A stretch of 64,000 nt of DNA, from assembly GCA_910589415.1 (NCBI GenBank), contig OU342634.1, positions 24,797,144 through 24,861,143 on the forward strand, given 5' to 3'. Shown here piece after piece: positions 19,201 through 34,200 of the stretch. This stretch comes from Malachius bipustulatus. Its lineage: Eukaryota > Arthropoda > Insecta > Coleoptera > Melyridae. A program made the position numbers and the translations under genes. The stretch's first letter is position 1. Every line of letters begins with the position of its first letter. The notes under the pieces were generated by a model. It saw only the letters and a list, made by a program, of their open reading frames with translations. It did not search any database and had not been told where the DNA came from.

Positions 19201-22200
19201 ACAGTCACTGTAGATGTCACTACAGCGACCGCGGCGAGCGACAAACCTCCTAAGAGCTGCCAGGAAAGTCTCTGACGATAAATCAGAAGCGATTTCGAGA
19301 TGAATCGCGCGAGTCGCGAAACATACGAACAAACATAAATAGGCTTTAGAAGTTTTGACACCCCTATACCTCGACAAGACAATAGGAAAGGGTCCCCCAT
19401 AATCGACCCCGACACAACTAAAAGGCTTCAATTGGGAGACACGAGCGACAGGTAAATTCCCCATGGGAGGCTCCAACGAGAGGGGACGAGTGCGAAAGCA
19501 ACGATTGCATTTCGACAAATAACTACGAATGACCCTACGAGCAGACAGGATCCAAAAATTTTGTTGAAGGAGATAATGAGTAGTGTTCACTCCTGGGTGC
19601 AAATTACCTCGATGTATCTGATCAATCAAAAGTTCAACCAACCTATGCCTTCCTGGCAACAATGCGGGATATTTAGCGTCGAATGCTAAACCCGAATGCA
19701 ACAGTCGACCCCCGACTCGCAAAATACCGAAATCATCAATAAAGGGCGACAATGACTGCAAGTACTTGGCACATGGTTTACCAGAGCGAATTTTCTCCAA
19801 TTCCGAAGAGAAGACCGAAGATTGAACAATTCTAACAATGTGCATGAGAGCAGCATGCAACTCAGAGACACTCAATGCACCAGTGGTCCTATTGACAGCA
19901 CGACAATTGTTAGTGAAACGAAAACAACGAGCGATAATACCCTGAATTTTCCTCAAAGAAGAAAATCTTTTCAACAAAACATCGACATCCGAAATCTCTA
20001 TCGTAGCGAACAAAACAATATTCCTTTTCTCCAGTTCAACATCAGAAGTGGGAGCAATGGGAACGAGTGCTGGCCAAGATTCCAGCGGCAATCTGAGGAA
20101 TTCAGGCCCCGCCCACCATGCGGAAGCCCCGACTAACTCCTCTGGTAACAAGCCCCGAGACGCGACGTCCGCTGGGTTGTCACCTGAACGTACATGATTC
20201 CAACAATCCGGAGGAATTCGATCCTGAATGTGGACGACACGATTCGAAACAAAAGTCTTCCACCGATGTGGAGACGACTTGATCCAGGATAGAGCGACTT
20301 CTGAGAGAATGCTTCTCTTAGTACAAGGTGAATCTATGGACTTAACCATGAACGAAAACGAATCAGTAGCCGATTGCCACTGAAGGCCAAGAATTTTCAC
20401 CGAAAAGTCCGATTCCGAATCAAAGTTGGATGACTGCTGTTGACAATGTTCAACCGGCAGATCCTGAAGCAATTGTGGATTGTTAGCAGACCATTTCCGC
20501 AACTCAAATTGTCCCAATTGCAATAGCGAAATGAGCTGATTTCTCAACTCCAAGGTTTCCTCGATTTGATTTGCCCCAATGGCAAAATCATCGACATAAA
20601 GCCCGAGACGAATGGCTTTCGAAGCGAGAGGAAACTTCTCAGAATTTTCTTGAGCTAATTGTAACAAGCACCTAATGGCCAAATATGGCGAGGACGAAAC
20701 ACCATAAGTTACAGTGTTCAATTTGTAACTTCGAATAGGATCCTTTTCTGAAAAACGCCAACGAATTAATTGATACTGTCGATGTGAATCTCCAACTAAA
20801 ATTTGCCGATACATCTGCCTAATGTCACAAGTGAACACGAATTTGTTCTCTCGAAAACGAAGCAAAACACTAGTGATGTCATTTTGCAACTTCGGACCAA
20901 TCAACAAGGTATCATTTAACGAAAGATTGTTCGATGCCTTGGCCGAGGCGTCGAACACGACACGAATTTTCGACGATACTGGGGCGAGCGAAGACACATC
21001 AGAAGACATCGAAACACCAGGGTCTTTAAAAACGCAATGATGCGGAATGTAATAAGAGTTTGCAGATTCCGACTCCAATGGCACCAACGACATGTGCCCA
21101 GCCTCCAAATAATCTTTCATAAACTCTACATACATGTCTCTAATGTGAGGCAACCTCGACAATCGTCTCTCCAAAGCGAGCAAACGACGATCTGCGACAT
21201 TCAACGAATCATTAAAGATAGGCAACTCTTTGCTATCCTTAAATGGCAACAATACCCCAAAACGACCTGATTCTTCTCGATAATGAGACTCAACGAACAA
21301 CGACTCAGCCTCTTGTTCCTCATTAGAGCAAACCTCAACTGAAGGCACCTCCTCAACTCTCCAAAATGCCTTAAGAGTCTCTTCAAGGGTCGAATCTACC
21401 GACGCAAAACAAGCTTGAACCTCGCCCGCAACCTTCGACGAAATGGTTCCCAAAAGAACCCAACCAAACGTCGTGTTCATTGCGGCTGGACAGTTATCAC
21501 TGCCCGACAAATAACCACCATGAACAATATTGGGAAAGATGTCAGCTCCTAGCAAAACATCGACAGAACCAGGCGTGTACCAATTAGGATCCGCTAACTT
21601 CAAATTATCAAGCGCCTTCGATGGCGAAATGTCAACACTGGGAAGTTTTCCACAAATATTGGGCAAGACCAAAGTACTTACTTTAAAAGTAGGTGATGGT
21701 ACCCCAACGGGACGAATAATGCAATCAGATGATCCCTGGGCCGATCCCAAGGTCACGTGACCCAAACAAGAAATAGGTGTTGATGATCGATTCAAGTGCA
21801 AGCCCAAACGCTTGCGGCACCGATCAGTAATAAAAGACGACTGACTGCCAGAGTCAATTAAAGAACGAACCACTTGATAGTTGCCCCACTTGTCTTGAAC
21901 TTCAATACATGCGGTTGCTAAAAGAACCGTAGTATTGCTACGAGAACGAGAACGAACATCCTGAAAGGATGGGAGAGAAGACATGGCAACCGTGGATGCG
22001 ACTGGAGGCGGCTCAACTCGATGAGAAGCTGCTCCATCCGAATTACTAAGTTTAACGAAATGTAATAAAGAGTGGTGCCGACCTGCACACTCCTTACACG
22101 AATGAGAAGAGGGGCACTGCTTCACCAAGTGTGAAGGGCCAAAACAATTTAGGCACAAGCGCGCTGCCTTCACAGCCTCAAAACGCTTGCGCGGGTCCAA

Positions 22201-25200
22201 CTTCAAAAAAGAACGACAATTCGAGATCGGGTGTTCTCCATTACAATGGAAGCACGACTGCTTCGATGAAGACGCACTCGACGTTGACAAAAATGCATGT
22301 GAATTCCTCGATTCCACTTTTCCACCAGACTTGACGCTACTCCGCTTACCAACGACTGCAGACGGAGATAGGTCATTCCCCAAAGATGATTCTAATGCAC
22401 GACACTGTGACGACAAAAACTTGTGCAAATCCTGATATGATGGAAACTCTTCAGATGCAAATTGGAGTTCGAAACGCTTTCGAGTAGCGTTATCCAATTT
22501 CTGTAGCAACCAGTTGAACAAAGTGAAATCCCAGAGAGAGACGCCTGAGACCTGACCCAAAGCTGTAATATTTTCTGAAAAGGTATTCAACAATTCACGA
22601 AGCGATTGTGAGGAATCAGAATCCGTTATAGACGTTGACAAAAATGCATGTGAATTCCTCGATTCCACTTTTCCACCAGACTTGACGCTACTCCGCTTAC
22701 CAACGACTGCAGACGGAGATAGGTCATTCCCCAAAGATGATTCTAATGCACGACACTGTGACGACAAAAACTTGTGCAAATCCTGATATGATGGAAACTC
22801 TTCAGATGCAAATTGGAGTTCGAAACGCTTTCGAGTAGCGTTATCCAATTTCTGTAGCAACCAGTTGAACAAAGTGAAATCCCAGAGAGAGACGCCTGAG
22901 ACCTGACCCAAAGCTGTAATATTTTCTGAAAAGGTATTCAACAATTCACGAAGCGATTGTGAGGAATCAGAATCCGTTATTTTGGGAGCATTACAAATCG
23001 CCTGCCAATAACACGTCGCAAGTACTCGCTCATTCTGATACCTTTGGACAAGAGTATCGAAAGCTATCACATAATTGTCATCTGTCAGTGGTAAATGTTT
23101 GACAAGGGTAAGAGGTTCCTTTGACAAAGTCGAAACTAAATACTGGAACTTCTCAATTGGAGCTAACGAATCATTCGAATGAATCAAAGTCCTAAACAAA
23201 TCATAATAAACCGACCACATCCTCAACGAACCATCAAAAGTAGGTATACCGATACGAGGCAATTTCACATGTGAACTTGCAGAGGGGGGTAGCGCGGGAG
23301 CACCAGACTGTCGACTATTTAACGATTCACTCGAACCATGACGTGATTTCACCACCGTATCCTGAGTCGATTCCAACGACAATTGAACCGCTCTAATCTG
23401 AAAATAAACCGAATCAACTTCGATAAGTAGTCCCGAGTATGATTTCCAAATCTCCGATGACACATCTACGACCAAAGCACTCTTATCTGCCGACTCAACC
23501 GTAATCAGGATATTTCTATCAACCTCCTGCACCTGATTGTACAAATCTGAAGCGCTGTCGCATGCAGCCAGGACAATAAAACGCGACTTTTCATCAATGG
23601 GTGCTGAAACTACTGTCAGAATCGAGTTCAAACGAGTCAAAAACTTCGAAACAGAAGCGTTTGCTCCGACCAAAGTGTTGGACATTTTGCTAAAGAGTAT
23701 CAACAAAACACTAAAGCAATAAACGAATAAGGGTTATTTTTTACACCTGTAAAAAATACAACGACAACGAAATACGAACAATAACTAAAAATAAGTACCT
23801 AACCAAGTGAAGGTTACTTATTTAAAAACGAGTTGAAAATAAATTGACTTTGAAATTCACCAAAAAACAATACTTGAGATACCGAGTGTACCCAGTAGGT
23901 ATACCGTGAATACAAAAATCAATATTTTCCCTGTAACAACGAAAAAGGGTTATTCGTTAAAAACCTGTAAAAATACAACAACAACGAACGATGAGCAATA
24001 CCAAAAATAAGTACCTAACCAAGTGAAAGTTACTTATTTAATATCGAGTTGAAAATAAATTATTGAATTCGAATTCACCAAAAACAATACTTAAGATACC
24101 GAGTGTACCCAGTATACCGTGAATGCAAAAATCAATATTCTGCCCTGCGAATTCAGAGAGAAAATATTTCAACTATTACAGAGGTTTTTTAAAACGAACA
24201 CCTGCAACGAACGAAGAAGTGGAGTGAGGTGAGAATGGAGTAAAATTAGTGGAATGGGTGAAAATGCCGTCTGGCGTCCTTTGGATCGACTATTTCGAAT
24301 CCTTTGACCTACAAACAGGCTACCTTAATACAGTGAGTGAGAAACTAATTTCAAACAAATGATGCAACCAATTAATGAACTATATTTCCACGAGCTTTCC
24401 TATCCGGCTCGAAGGACCAAAAAAATGTTAACTCCGCGTCAAAGAGCCTAAAAATATTAACGACGCGATTCGATCCTGAAAGGGGCTAAATTAATGCGGC
24501 TCGATGCCGCGATGGTAATGACGAATCGCCACGGTGACAGGATCAAAATTTAGGGAAGGACCAGGCTATAATTGCCAATGATTGACAGGAACACAATTAA
24601 TTTATAATTATCGAAATTACTGACCTTGTGTCTTGTCCGACTAAAGGGGCACTTGTTTTAATTTGCGAGATGTTGTAACTATTATTATTGTTCACTTTGC
24701 TCCACTATACCCACGATTGTTCCACTACTTTATACCGCTTCCTTATTTAATTAAAGAACTAGGTATCCCGTTCCCGTAACACCAGCATCGACGAGTCTGG
24801 TACGAACGGCACTATGTCGGGCTCTTTCCTCTCTCGATGTTAAACCTCGACTCTCCTCTCTATGTGTGGTCCTGTCCGGTCAGGTGTCCTTTTCCTTCGT
24901 CCCGATGTGTAAAGGGATAGGAAGGGGTAGGAAACGGTGGTGTCTTAGAGAATACGAATCGATTATTCACCAAGGACGTAACAAACTATGATCAGTCTAC
25001 TCTTCTGTTAGATCATCAAGCTATTCACAAAGAAATTATGATGACATTTGAATTCTGGTATCTGATTGGCTTAAAAATCCAATCCAAGGGTGCTAAAGTC
25101 AAGTTTGGTCCAATCAATCATTGAACAAATCAAATATCATCCCGATTTCTTTTTCTTTGTGAACGGAATGAGGTTTTTTCGAGGGTTTTTTTTAGCCACT

Positions 25201-28200
25201 TACACCACCACCTCAATTTTACTATTCCCTCCCAACTTTGTATATGTATTCTAAAGATCGTTAACACATGAAAAAACTTGTTTTTATTTTTTAAGCAGGG
25301 GGAATGGGCAAAAAATACCGTTTTTGAGATACGTCTGAAGTTTCCTCAGGCAATGTCACTAATAATTAAGAAAAATGTTTTCCATAAAAATTCCATTCAG
25401 GTAACTTTTAATGAAATCAACAATAATAATTCTGCAATGTAAATGGCCCAACAATACCAGTTTAAACAAAAACTAAGGAATACTTTTTGGGGAAGGAAAA
25501 GGGGGTCCCACCCTGAATATCTAAGCTACTGAAGGATGTTTACAAAAACTGAAATAGTGAAGTCAAAGATTTTCGTTTGTTTATTGTTCATGTCAGGTTT
25601 CATAAAAATCGGTTTAAAGTTTAAACGTACACAAGTTATAACCAAAAAAAAAAAAATTTTATATTATTTTCTCAACCTATATTTATGAGAGCAACTATCC
25701 CTTTTGATTTGGACTAATATCACTGAAACACCTTGTATAAGGAAGGAAATAAATTTCTCAAATATGCAAATATGAAAAATGATACAAAAATTATGTACTT
25801 CAATTTTGAAGTTGCGTGCAGTAAATTCAAAGATGAGATAACGGGACATGAAGGATGCGAGAATAAATGTTTCTGATAGTTACTGAGTTTAACTTGAAAC
25901 AAATATTAATAAGCCCCTCAAACAGCGGCTGTTTACGGTGTACATAATAAATACAAGATAAATAGGTATAGGTATACTTCAGTGTTGCAATGAAAATTAT
26001 TTTGATAAGTAAATAACCATTATTATTGGTGTGAAAATGGAGTTTAATAAATAAATAAGTAAAACGACCTCTAATAATACTGGTTGATCCTCTCGTCGTT
26101 AATTTATTCATTATTGGACCATCCTCCTTAGCTCTCCAATCTCCACATTAAGACAGGAAACAAGGACTTCAACGTAAAATTGAAAATTGGATCCTACTCC
26201 AACCATGTACCCTCGCATGTACTCATCTAAGACACAGTGTGGCCCAGTCATTCCTCATAGAACAGGTACCACCAAATTTCCTCAATATCCATTTGGTCAA
26301 TAAAGAAAACTATCGTACGGGGTACGGGAAGGGTAAAATTTATCGAAAGACGCCGAAGACGGTAAATGTATAGTACAGAAAAAATACAAAAAGAGAAGTA
26401 TAGTGTACTGATGTAGATGAAATGTTTATCTACAGGGTGATAGAGGAAAAAATATTAAAGAAAGTACAAATGTTTCTATACCATAGGATAGTAAATAAAA
26501 AGTTAAAATAGGGACATGTAAGCCGTTTTTCTCCATCTTGAGCCGTTTTCGGTGTACAGGGCCTTGAACTTCGAAAATTGCGATTTTCACTTGTCTATAA
26601 TAACTCACAAACTTTTATATTTAAACACCAACTGTAAAAACCAATCATATTTTTCATTCTCAGACAATTTAAAAATACAACAACATAGGACCATTCCATT
26701 AAAAAAAAAAAACATAACTTTGATATGCCACTGTCATATTATGGGACACTGTATACTCCAAAATAATTTTAAATTATGGCCATTGTGATCCTGGACTTGA
26801 ATTTGCAAAATCATTTTTGAAAAAATCAATTGTTTGGCCTACAGAGACCGCTTCGAATGAGCTGGCTCAGCTGGCACACCTGTACATATATTTTTTTTTT
26901 TATTAAATTTTTTAGTAGTTCCCCATAATTTTGCAATGCTTGCTTGTTGTAATAAATGAACAAAATATTAAATATTTATGTATCTAAAATAAATTTAAAA
27001 TCTCCCACATATAGTTTGGATTATTCCCAAAATGCATTTTAAACTTTCCAGTAATGCTTGTTTATTTATCTGAACCAATAATAATAATTATAAAGTATAA
27101 ATCTAATGGATTTGAAATTCCACCTGGCAAATAAACCTGTCAATGAACTGATCTGAAAAAAAAATATGAAGGTCAGGCCACTGCCAGATTAATGTGACTC
27201 ATACTCCTAAGCCCCATGGGGGAGGGTGTATGTATATCTTCACAAGATAACAAGTCCAGGTATGCAGTTTTTTACCTTCATCTGGCATTTCTCAGGTAGT
27301 TTTTATTACAGAAAAGAAAACTTGTTTTCTCCCTGTTTTCAAACTTTTATACACAAGGATATTATCCCTTTTATAATATTTTAATATTATAAATATAATA
27401 ATAATATAATTAATATTAATAATAGTATTTTTGAACTAAATGAAAAAATGAAACAACACCAGAAATCTATCAACAAGAAGTGTCTCAAAATATCAAAATA
27501 ATGAATGACATTGGTCTGCTGGTGTTGGTAGGTGCATTGTGAAATGTAAATGTTATAGGAGGACGTAATTAAAAATTATGTTGATGAATCATTTTCTAGG
27601 TAGTAATAATACCAGTGCGGGTGCTGGTAATTATGAATAATCATCAGATGATTACTAACAGAGAGAGTGTTTCGACTTTCGAGCTTGAATCTTTATGTTA
27701 AATTATTATATTTATATCTGTAAAAAAAAAATGGTAGGTCTATAATAAATTACCTGGAAAAAAGGAAAATTAATGTGCCAATTTTTTAAATATGATTTTC
27801 TGGAAATAAAATGTTTAAGAATAAAGGAAAATATACACTGTTGGCCTAAAAGCACCAACTTGTTCTCACTGTTCGAAGGTGGTTTAGAAAAATGACTTTT
27901 AAAACAATTAGGTTTCTTTCTGATATACCTTGAAACACATAAGCCTGTATTGTGTTCCTAAAGCTTTACACCCGGTTATGGCTCGAAAATAATTAAATGG
28001 AATGGAGATATACAGTTAATATGTATTAACATTAGGTGAAGATAATTGATTCAGTAGTTAAGTAAATAAAAATTCGTTTGGGTTGGAAGTACGGGTGTTC
28101 TTTTGATATGGGCATATTGCATGAAAAAAATTGTAAATATGGTTGGAAAATTCACTTTATTTAGAACAAATTAAATTAAGTTTTACAATTTTTAATTAAT

Positions 28201-31200
28201 TATTTTCGATCTAAATTTAAAATATCCAATTTTTATTTAGACTTTAGAAAGTTTATTTAGTAAGATTTTTCATAATCTTACTGCAACTAAACACAACTCT
28301 TCTCTTTTAAACTTTTTACGCTTATAATAATTGTACTAATAGTCACCGGCACCGGTCACTCCTCTAACTCACACTGAACTGTCTCTAACTCTCCAATCGA
28401 TCTCATTGCCATTACATTCAAAACGATACTGATTCATGCGCAGAAATCGCCCTCTTTATCTTTATGTCACTTCAGTACGTTCTAGACTAATATTCGGGAA
28501 CATCAAATGTCAAGTAGCTCTGTCACCATCACCAGTGAGAGCCATAATAATTCATTCTAGAGCATGAATGGAACGTCAATTGCTGAATTGTCATTTCAAC
28601 TGTCCAGAACGGATAAAGAATGTTCCATATGACTCCATTCGACAAATCTAACAGATCAGAAATTTTCTTGATGTTCATAACACAACTTCTATGGTTATTG
28701 TGAAATCATAATAAACAAATCCATTCAATAATTGAACCCTATGCTGCAACAACGTTGTAAGCGACAATGTGAGCAAATGTTGGCTTTCCATGCAACAACA
28801 TTCAGTATGAGTTGTTCATACTGAACAGAACAGTAATGACATGCTGATTAATTAATATATTAATGTTTGTAAGCTGATATACTATATTGGTTCACAAAAA
28901 ATGTTTATTTCGATTTCCCGCAAAATTTACTTAATAATAATAATAATAATAATAATAAGCTTTATTGCCTAACAGAGTATACCATTTACAAGGCAATTTA
29001 AAATCAAAGGTAAAAATCAAAATTCCGTATTAAGTATTAAATTAAACTAAATTAAACTAAATAGTATCAATACTATCAAAATAAAAGAAAGATAGAAAGA
29101 AAATATGAGATCTATTACAAAGAAAGTAAGCAAATAATCAAAAAATAGAGTAAATCAAAATTAAACTATAATACAAAAAATGTGGTTCCTAGTTCAATGT
29201 TTAACACCATCCGGACAACACATCTCAAGCGATATCGTTAGTTGGTGTTTGAACTGGCTGAGAGTCATCATTTCACTGTTTAGGTCAGTACAGTATTTAT
29301 TCCAGTAGGAACATAGTAAGTGGATGGGAGACCTGCTTCCAATGTTAGTATGAGTCAATGGCAAATAAAAACTGCTTCTGCTCCTCGAAGCTCCTAAAAG
29401 CTCCTACTTTTATCACTTACAACGTTGTTGCAGCATAGGGTTCAATTATTATTGTATGTCGTAACAAAATGCGAGAAAAGTGTAAAATAGATGTAAAACC
29501 AGTTAAAATAGGTGGGATAATAAAAATATCTGGTTATGGCTCAAAAACGTTCTTGCTCTGTGAGCTCTTTATAAAAGTATGAAAAAATATTACATTTCTT
29601 TTCTTTTTCTAGTTATTATTTTTGATTTTATTATTCTCCATTTTCAGAGACTTGAGTTTTAAAAGAGGTGATGTAATAATACTGAAAAAGAGAATAGACA
29701 GCCACTGGTATCAAGGAGAATGTGGAGGAAGGCAAGGTTTCTTCCCACTTAGTTATGTCCAGGTGAGTTTAAAGATTTTTATATTTCTGATAATATTTCT
29801 TATGCATTTATATTTATTTCCACACAGATAATTACACCTGTACCAAGCCACTTGCCGCAATGCAAAGCCTTGTACGATTTCCGAATGAACAACGATGAAG
29901 AAGAAGGCTGTCTGGCCTTCCACAAAGGCGACATCATCAATGTTATCAGGAGAGTCGACGAAAACTGGGCCGAAGGCAAACTTAACGGGAAGATCGGCAT
30001 ATTCCCGTTGGCTTTTGTGGAACTCAACAGTCTCGCGCGCTCTCTAATGAAACTTTCTACAAAGTGAGTTCTTGCATTTTCAATCCACCCCACCAGTGAA
30101 ATGAGGTATTATAACGGATATTCCTGTTGACAGCGTGCAACCGGGACCATCCAGAGTGGCCCCTCCGACGCCGACCACAGAGGACAGTACTCCCTTGATT
30201 CCGACGGATCACTCGAGGGCAGTGGTGACAGCTCCACAGCGCAGCCCTCGTCCCGCTCCACAGGGCCCCGTCGCTGATGTGGTGGTCAGCTCCGGAAGCT
30301 CCTCCACAACTACGCCGAACGTCTCTTCCAGCAACACCTCCTCCAGCTCCAGCACCGCTCCCAGTTCCCCCGCCTCTCCTCCTCCCAGGACCCCTCAGGC
30401 TAGATTTTTACAGTAAGTAATGTATTGACTTATTTTGTTTGAAACCAGATCAATTTAGAGGTGTTAATACAATTATGTTCGATTCGATAGGAAACCGGAT
30501 ATCATATCTAGCAGCACCCCATCTCACCCCACAGAACCTCACCCCCCGCACAGAGAGAAAAGGCACAGTTTTACGGGACATTCGTCATCTGCCCAGAGCA
30601 CACCTACCCGCCCACCTGCCGCCGAGGGGGCCCACAGTGATGCCTCTTACAAGCAAACGAGCGACAGTTCCCTACCGGCTGCCTACATCGCCCTTTATCC
30701 ATACAAGCCGCAGAAACCGGACGAGCTGGAACTGAGAAAGGGGGCCATATATATGGTCACGGAACGATGTCAAGATGGCTGGTTCAAGGGTACCAGCAAT
30801 CGCACGCAGAAATGTGGTGTCTTTCCGGGCAATTATGTTCAGTTGGCTAGAGGTGAGTTTTTTTTTCCGTTTTTCTCTTATGACGACCCTGAAAATTGCC
30901 GCATTACTCCAGGTGCTCCGAACGATGCTGCTCAAGCTTCTTCCCCGCACGGAACCGACTCGAAATCGTCCGCTCCGTCTGCGACCGTAAGTTTCACCCG
31001 TAGTGGTAAGAGTGGTGTGTCGTCCCATCGCCAGGCTTCTAACCTGCCTCCCGAGTTGCCCCCGCGTTCCACGAGTCCCTCCCCGGCCATCTCCTCGAGT
31101 TGGCACGGCCAGGAGGGCGATAGTATTCCGCTCGGTCGTTCGAGCAGTGCCATCATGAGCTCGTCCTGCCATCAAGCTACCGCTGCCAAGGGTGATAAGG

Positions 31201-34200
31201 TGTGTTCGCTTTGCTGAGGGTTTGAGGATTTGAAACTTTGGAAAAGGGAAATGTTTATCCCCACATGAGCATCTCCTCAAATTCATTAGTGTGATTTTCA
31301 TTATTTGTGTATTTGTACTGTAATTTGGTCAACTCTCTCTCTCTCTAAATCAAATTCTCATCTTACAAGTGATCTGTTTGAGTTTGGCAGTTAGAGGAAT
31401 TAGGTTAAGGATGAAAAATTTTGGTCAAGAAAGTTCAAAATTTAAATGAGACAACAAAAAAGATTGCAGTTCCAGATGTTTTAACTAAGGAAGAATGGAA
31501 TAAAAAATATGAAAATTTATATTGATTCAAATAATTCAAGTTAAAGGGATGTCGAGTTTGAGAGAGTTGACTATTATAGTTTGTTTGTGTTAGTTTGTGT
31601 ATTGATGTGCATCGAAATTCGAAAAGTAGTGTGTCTACATTCATAATTTTTTTCTTCTACGTACGGATTTAGGTTATAAATTTAAATTTGACAGACCGAA
31701 ACGAGCATTTTTAAAACAGTTATTTTCGTTGCAGTCAAAAGAGAAGAAAGACAAGGGTGTTAGTTTAATGCGCCGTTTAACCAGTATCAAAAGGTCCAAA
31801 TCACCTCCAGCGTCCACCTACTCTATGGACAATCCGGTGTTTGAAGACGCCTCTTTCGGGGGCTCGAGTACTACGACTTCTATACAGCACGTACACGTCA
31901 GGTATTCAGTTCAGAATCACATAATTAATGGCTGGATTGAACACTTTGCTTTGCATGCTCAAAAGCTGTCTAAGTTTGGATAATTTTTAGAAGATTGGGG
32001 CCTTATTCTGTATTTTGTGTGGAAAACACTCTCTACATAGGAACTGTAGCAAGTTTTTGATATAATTAAGCAATAACGACTTGGGTAGCATAAGTATTTT
32101 CGTTAAAAGTGGAAGTTAATTGGAGTTATTTAACATTAAAGCTTGAAGATGTGTCAGTTTTAATTTGAAGTTAAAGGAGTTGTTGTTTGCTTTTTTTGTG
32201 GTAGTTTCTTCAAAATTCTAATAAATTCAATAATTATAAGATCGTGATGATGCCATTCAGTCTAGAGATGGACATGTGACGTAATTTTTGTCATTACATG
32301 ACAAGAATATAATAAAAATTGAACCATTTTAGGAGTGTTCAGAAATTCTTCATTCCATCACTTCATTTGTGCCAAAACAGTAGACATACAGGACATTTAA
32401 TTGTTATGTTCAATATTTACTTTGAATCGTATAACATCACTTTTTTCTTATAGCTCTGCCATATTCGTGTTATTTTGGTTTTTAATTTAATTATGAGATT
32501 ATATTATTATTATTATTTAATAATAATAATAATAATAATAATAATCTTTATTAGCCCAACAGGAACACCCATTTACAGGACTACATACGAAAATAGATAC
32601 AATATGGTATCTTGAAATAACAATTTCTTATAGTAACAAAAGAAAAAAAACAAAACAAAAATTCACGCAATTAAATTTCCATCACAAGTGAATCACTTCA
32701 TTTAGTCAGTGGAGTGGTGATGGCATCGTCATCATTGATGAATCAATCAGTAATAAAAGAATGATATTTGCAAGAGTGATGGCTTCATTGGTGAATTTCA
32801 AAACACGCCATTGATACAAGTTTCTTGTATAATGTGATTTTTGTGTCGTCTCATTTTGTCACTTGTCAAATTAGATCACAGTGGTTTATAATTCTCTAAA
32901 CGTATTCTGCATTGATCCGTGATTATATCAAAATTGTGAGTTTGCTAAAGTGAAAAAGTCTCATGTGCTCATCTCTAATTAAAACGTGTTTCAATTCAAT
33001 GTGTATTGTTGAATTGCCAGTAGTTTACAATTTTGCATATCAGAGCTATGATAATTATACCAGTTGCCCTGTTGCATTAAAAAATTAACCCTACACCTTT
33101 TCCAGTTGTAATGCAGCAATAATTCAGAACTGATTATGCTCAAAAACATGGTAGTTTACTTTCCGAATTGCAAGTTATACTTTCTGATTTACAACCAATT
33201 AGAAAAGGTGTAGAGTTAACAGAAAACTGCTGAGCTTGTGATCTTGGTGATATTTTGAAAAATATCGCCAAGAATTTAAAAAGTAAGAATAAAAGAATAT
33301 AAAAAAAGTAAAATTAATTAACTTTTAAAACTTTAAAACAAGTGAGATCAATCATCACAGGCCTGATTAAGTAGTTTTTTAAAATTGTTGTAACGATCCT
33401 GCATGTACGATTTTTATTTCAAAATAAAACCAAAATGCTTTAGCGCATTTTATTAATTTACTAAAATATGCCTTGCAATTAAATTATTAGTCTATAACTG
33501 TGTTGTATTGCATGTAATATTGTAAAATGTAAATAAACAAACAGCTTGTGCATGTGTTTTTATGTATTTATCTTCAGGTCAGGATCTTGTCCGAGTCAGC
33601 TGCTACAAATTCAGCCTGTCGATCATCATCGCTTATTCGGCTCCCATTCACAGCGTCTTAAACATAAAGAACGTCCGACGATTCTTACGCACAATTCCAG
33701 GTGTGTTCTAGTCACTGCTAAGTCATTTTTTGCTTTTGTTGTTTGTGTCGTGTGTGCTTGCATTTTATTTAATCATCATTAATAATTTTTTATTAACATT
33801 GTGTACCGAATAAAAAGACCTGAATCGAGATTAATTTATTTTTTCATAAATTTCTTGTTCATTAAGAATTTTGTAAAGAGATCCGCTTACATTATTATGA
33901 CACGAAAATTAAAATTTCATGCTGGCTGTTGTATCAAATTGAGTTGTAATACAATTTTTCACGGCAGAGGCACAGAAAACCCAACAGCCAGTTCAAATTC
34001 TAGTCCCGATGTCCACCATCACAGGAAATCGAATTCCCTGGACACGGGAAACCATCGTCAGAAGACGGGAGTCCAAACGGTGAGAGAACGCTTTCGGTGC
34101 ATCGCTCCCTATCCACCGAACAGCGAGTACGAGCTGGAACTGCAGGTCCATGACATAATTTACGTTCACAAGAAAAGAGACGACGGCTGGTACAAGGGAA

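Larger units (their letters stand above)
17842..24983 (-). mobile_element. BEL/Pao LTR retrotransposon, young insertion
   Basis: Two 558-base LTRs (17842-18399 and 24426-24983) flank a 6026-base interior with a tRNA-Tyr primer site and one minus-strand polyprotein frame (18538-23706). The LTRs start 'tgttaac' and end 'gtaaca', and I see no difference between them by eye. The target duplication 'aacta' is exact. These features together indicate a very recent insertion, antisense to POSH inside its first intron. The polyprotein nevertheless carries a large in-frame deletion in the RNase H part and an in-frame duplication in gag, so this copy is probably not self-sufficient. Confidence 0.95.

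Noticed and set aside
30449..30490. Earlier acceptor for POSH exon 5
   Set aside because: Using the AG at 30447-30448 shifts the frame and loses SH3-3; the AG ending at 30490 keeps it.
30672..31301. 209-codon minus-strand frame
   Set aside because: It lies opposite POSH exons 5 and 6, is rich in Arg, Gly and Thr from the complementary codons, and shows no domain.
31902..31983. Continuation of POSH exon 7 to a stop at 31983
   Set aside because: The donor at 31902 and exon 8 at 33578 join in frame and restore the conserved '[10 protein letters not shown]' segment, so this is intron.
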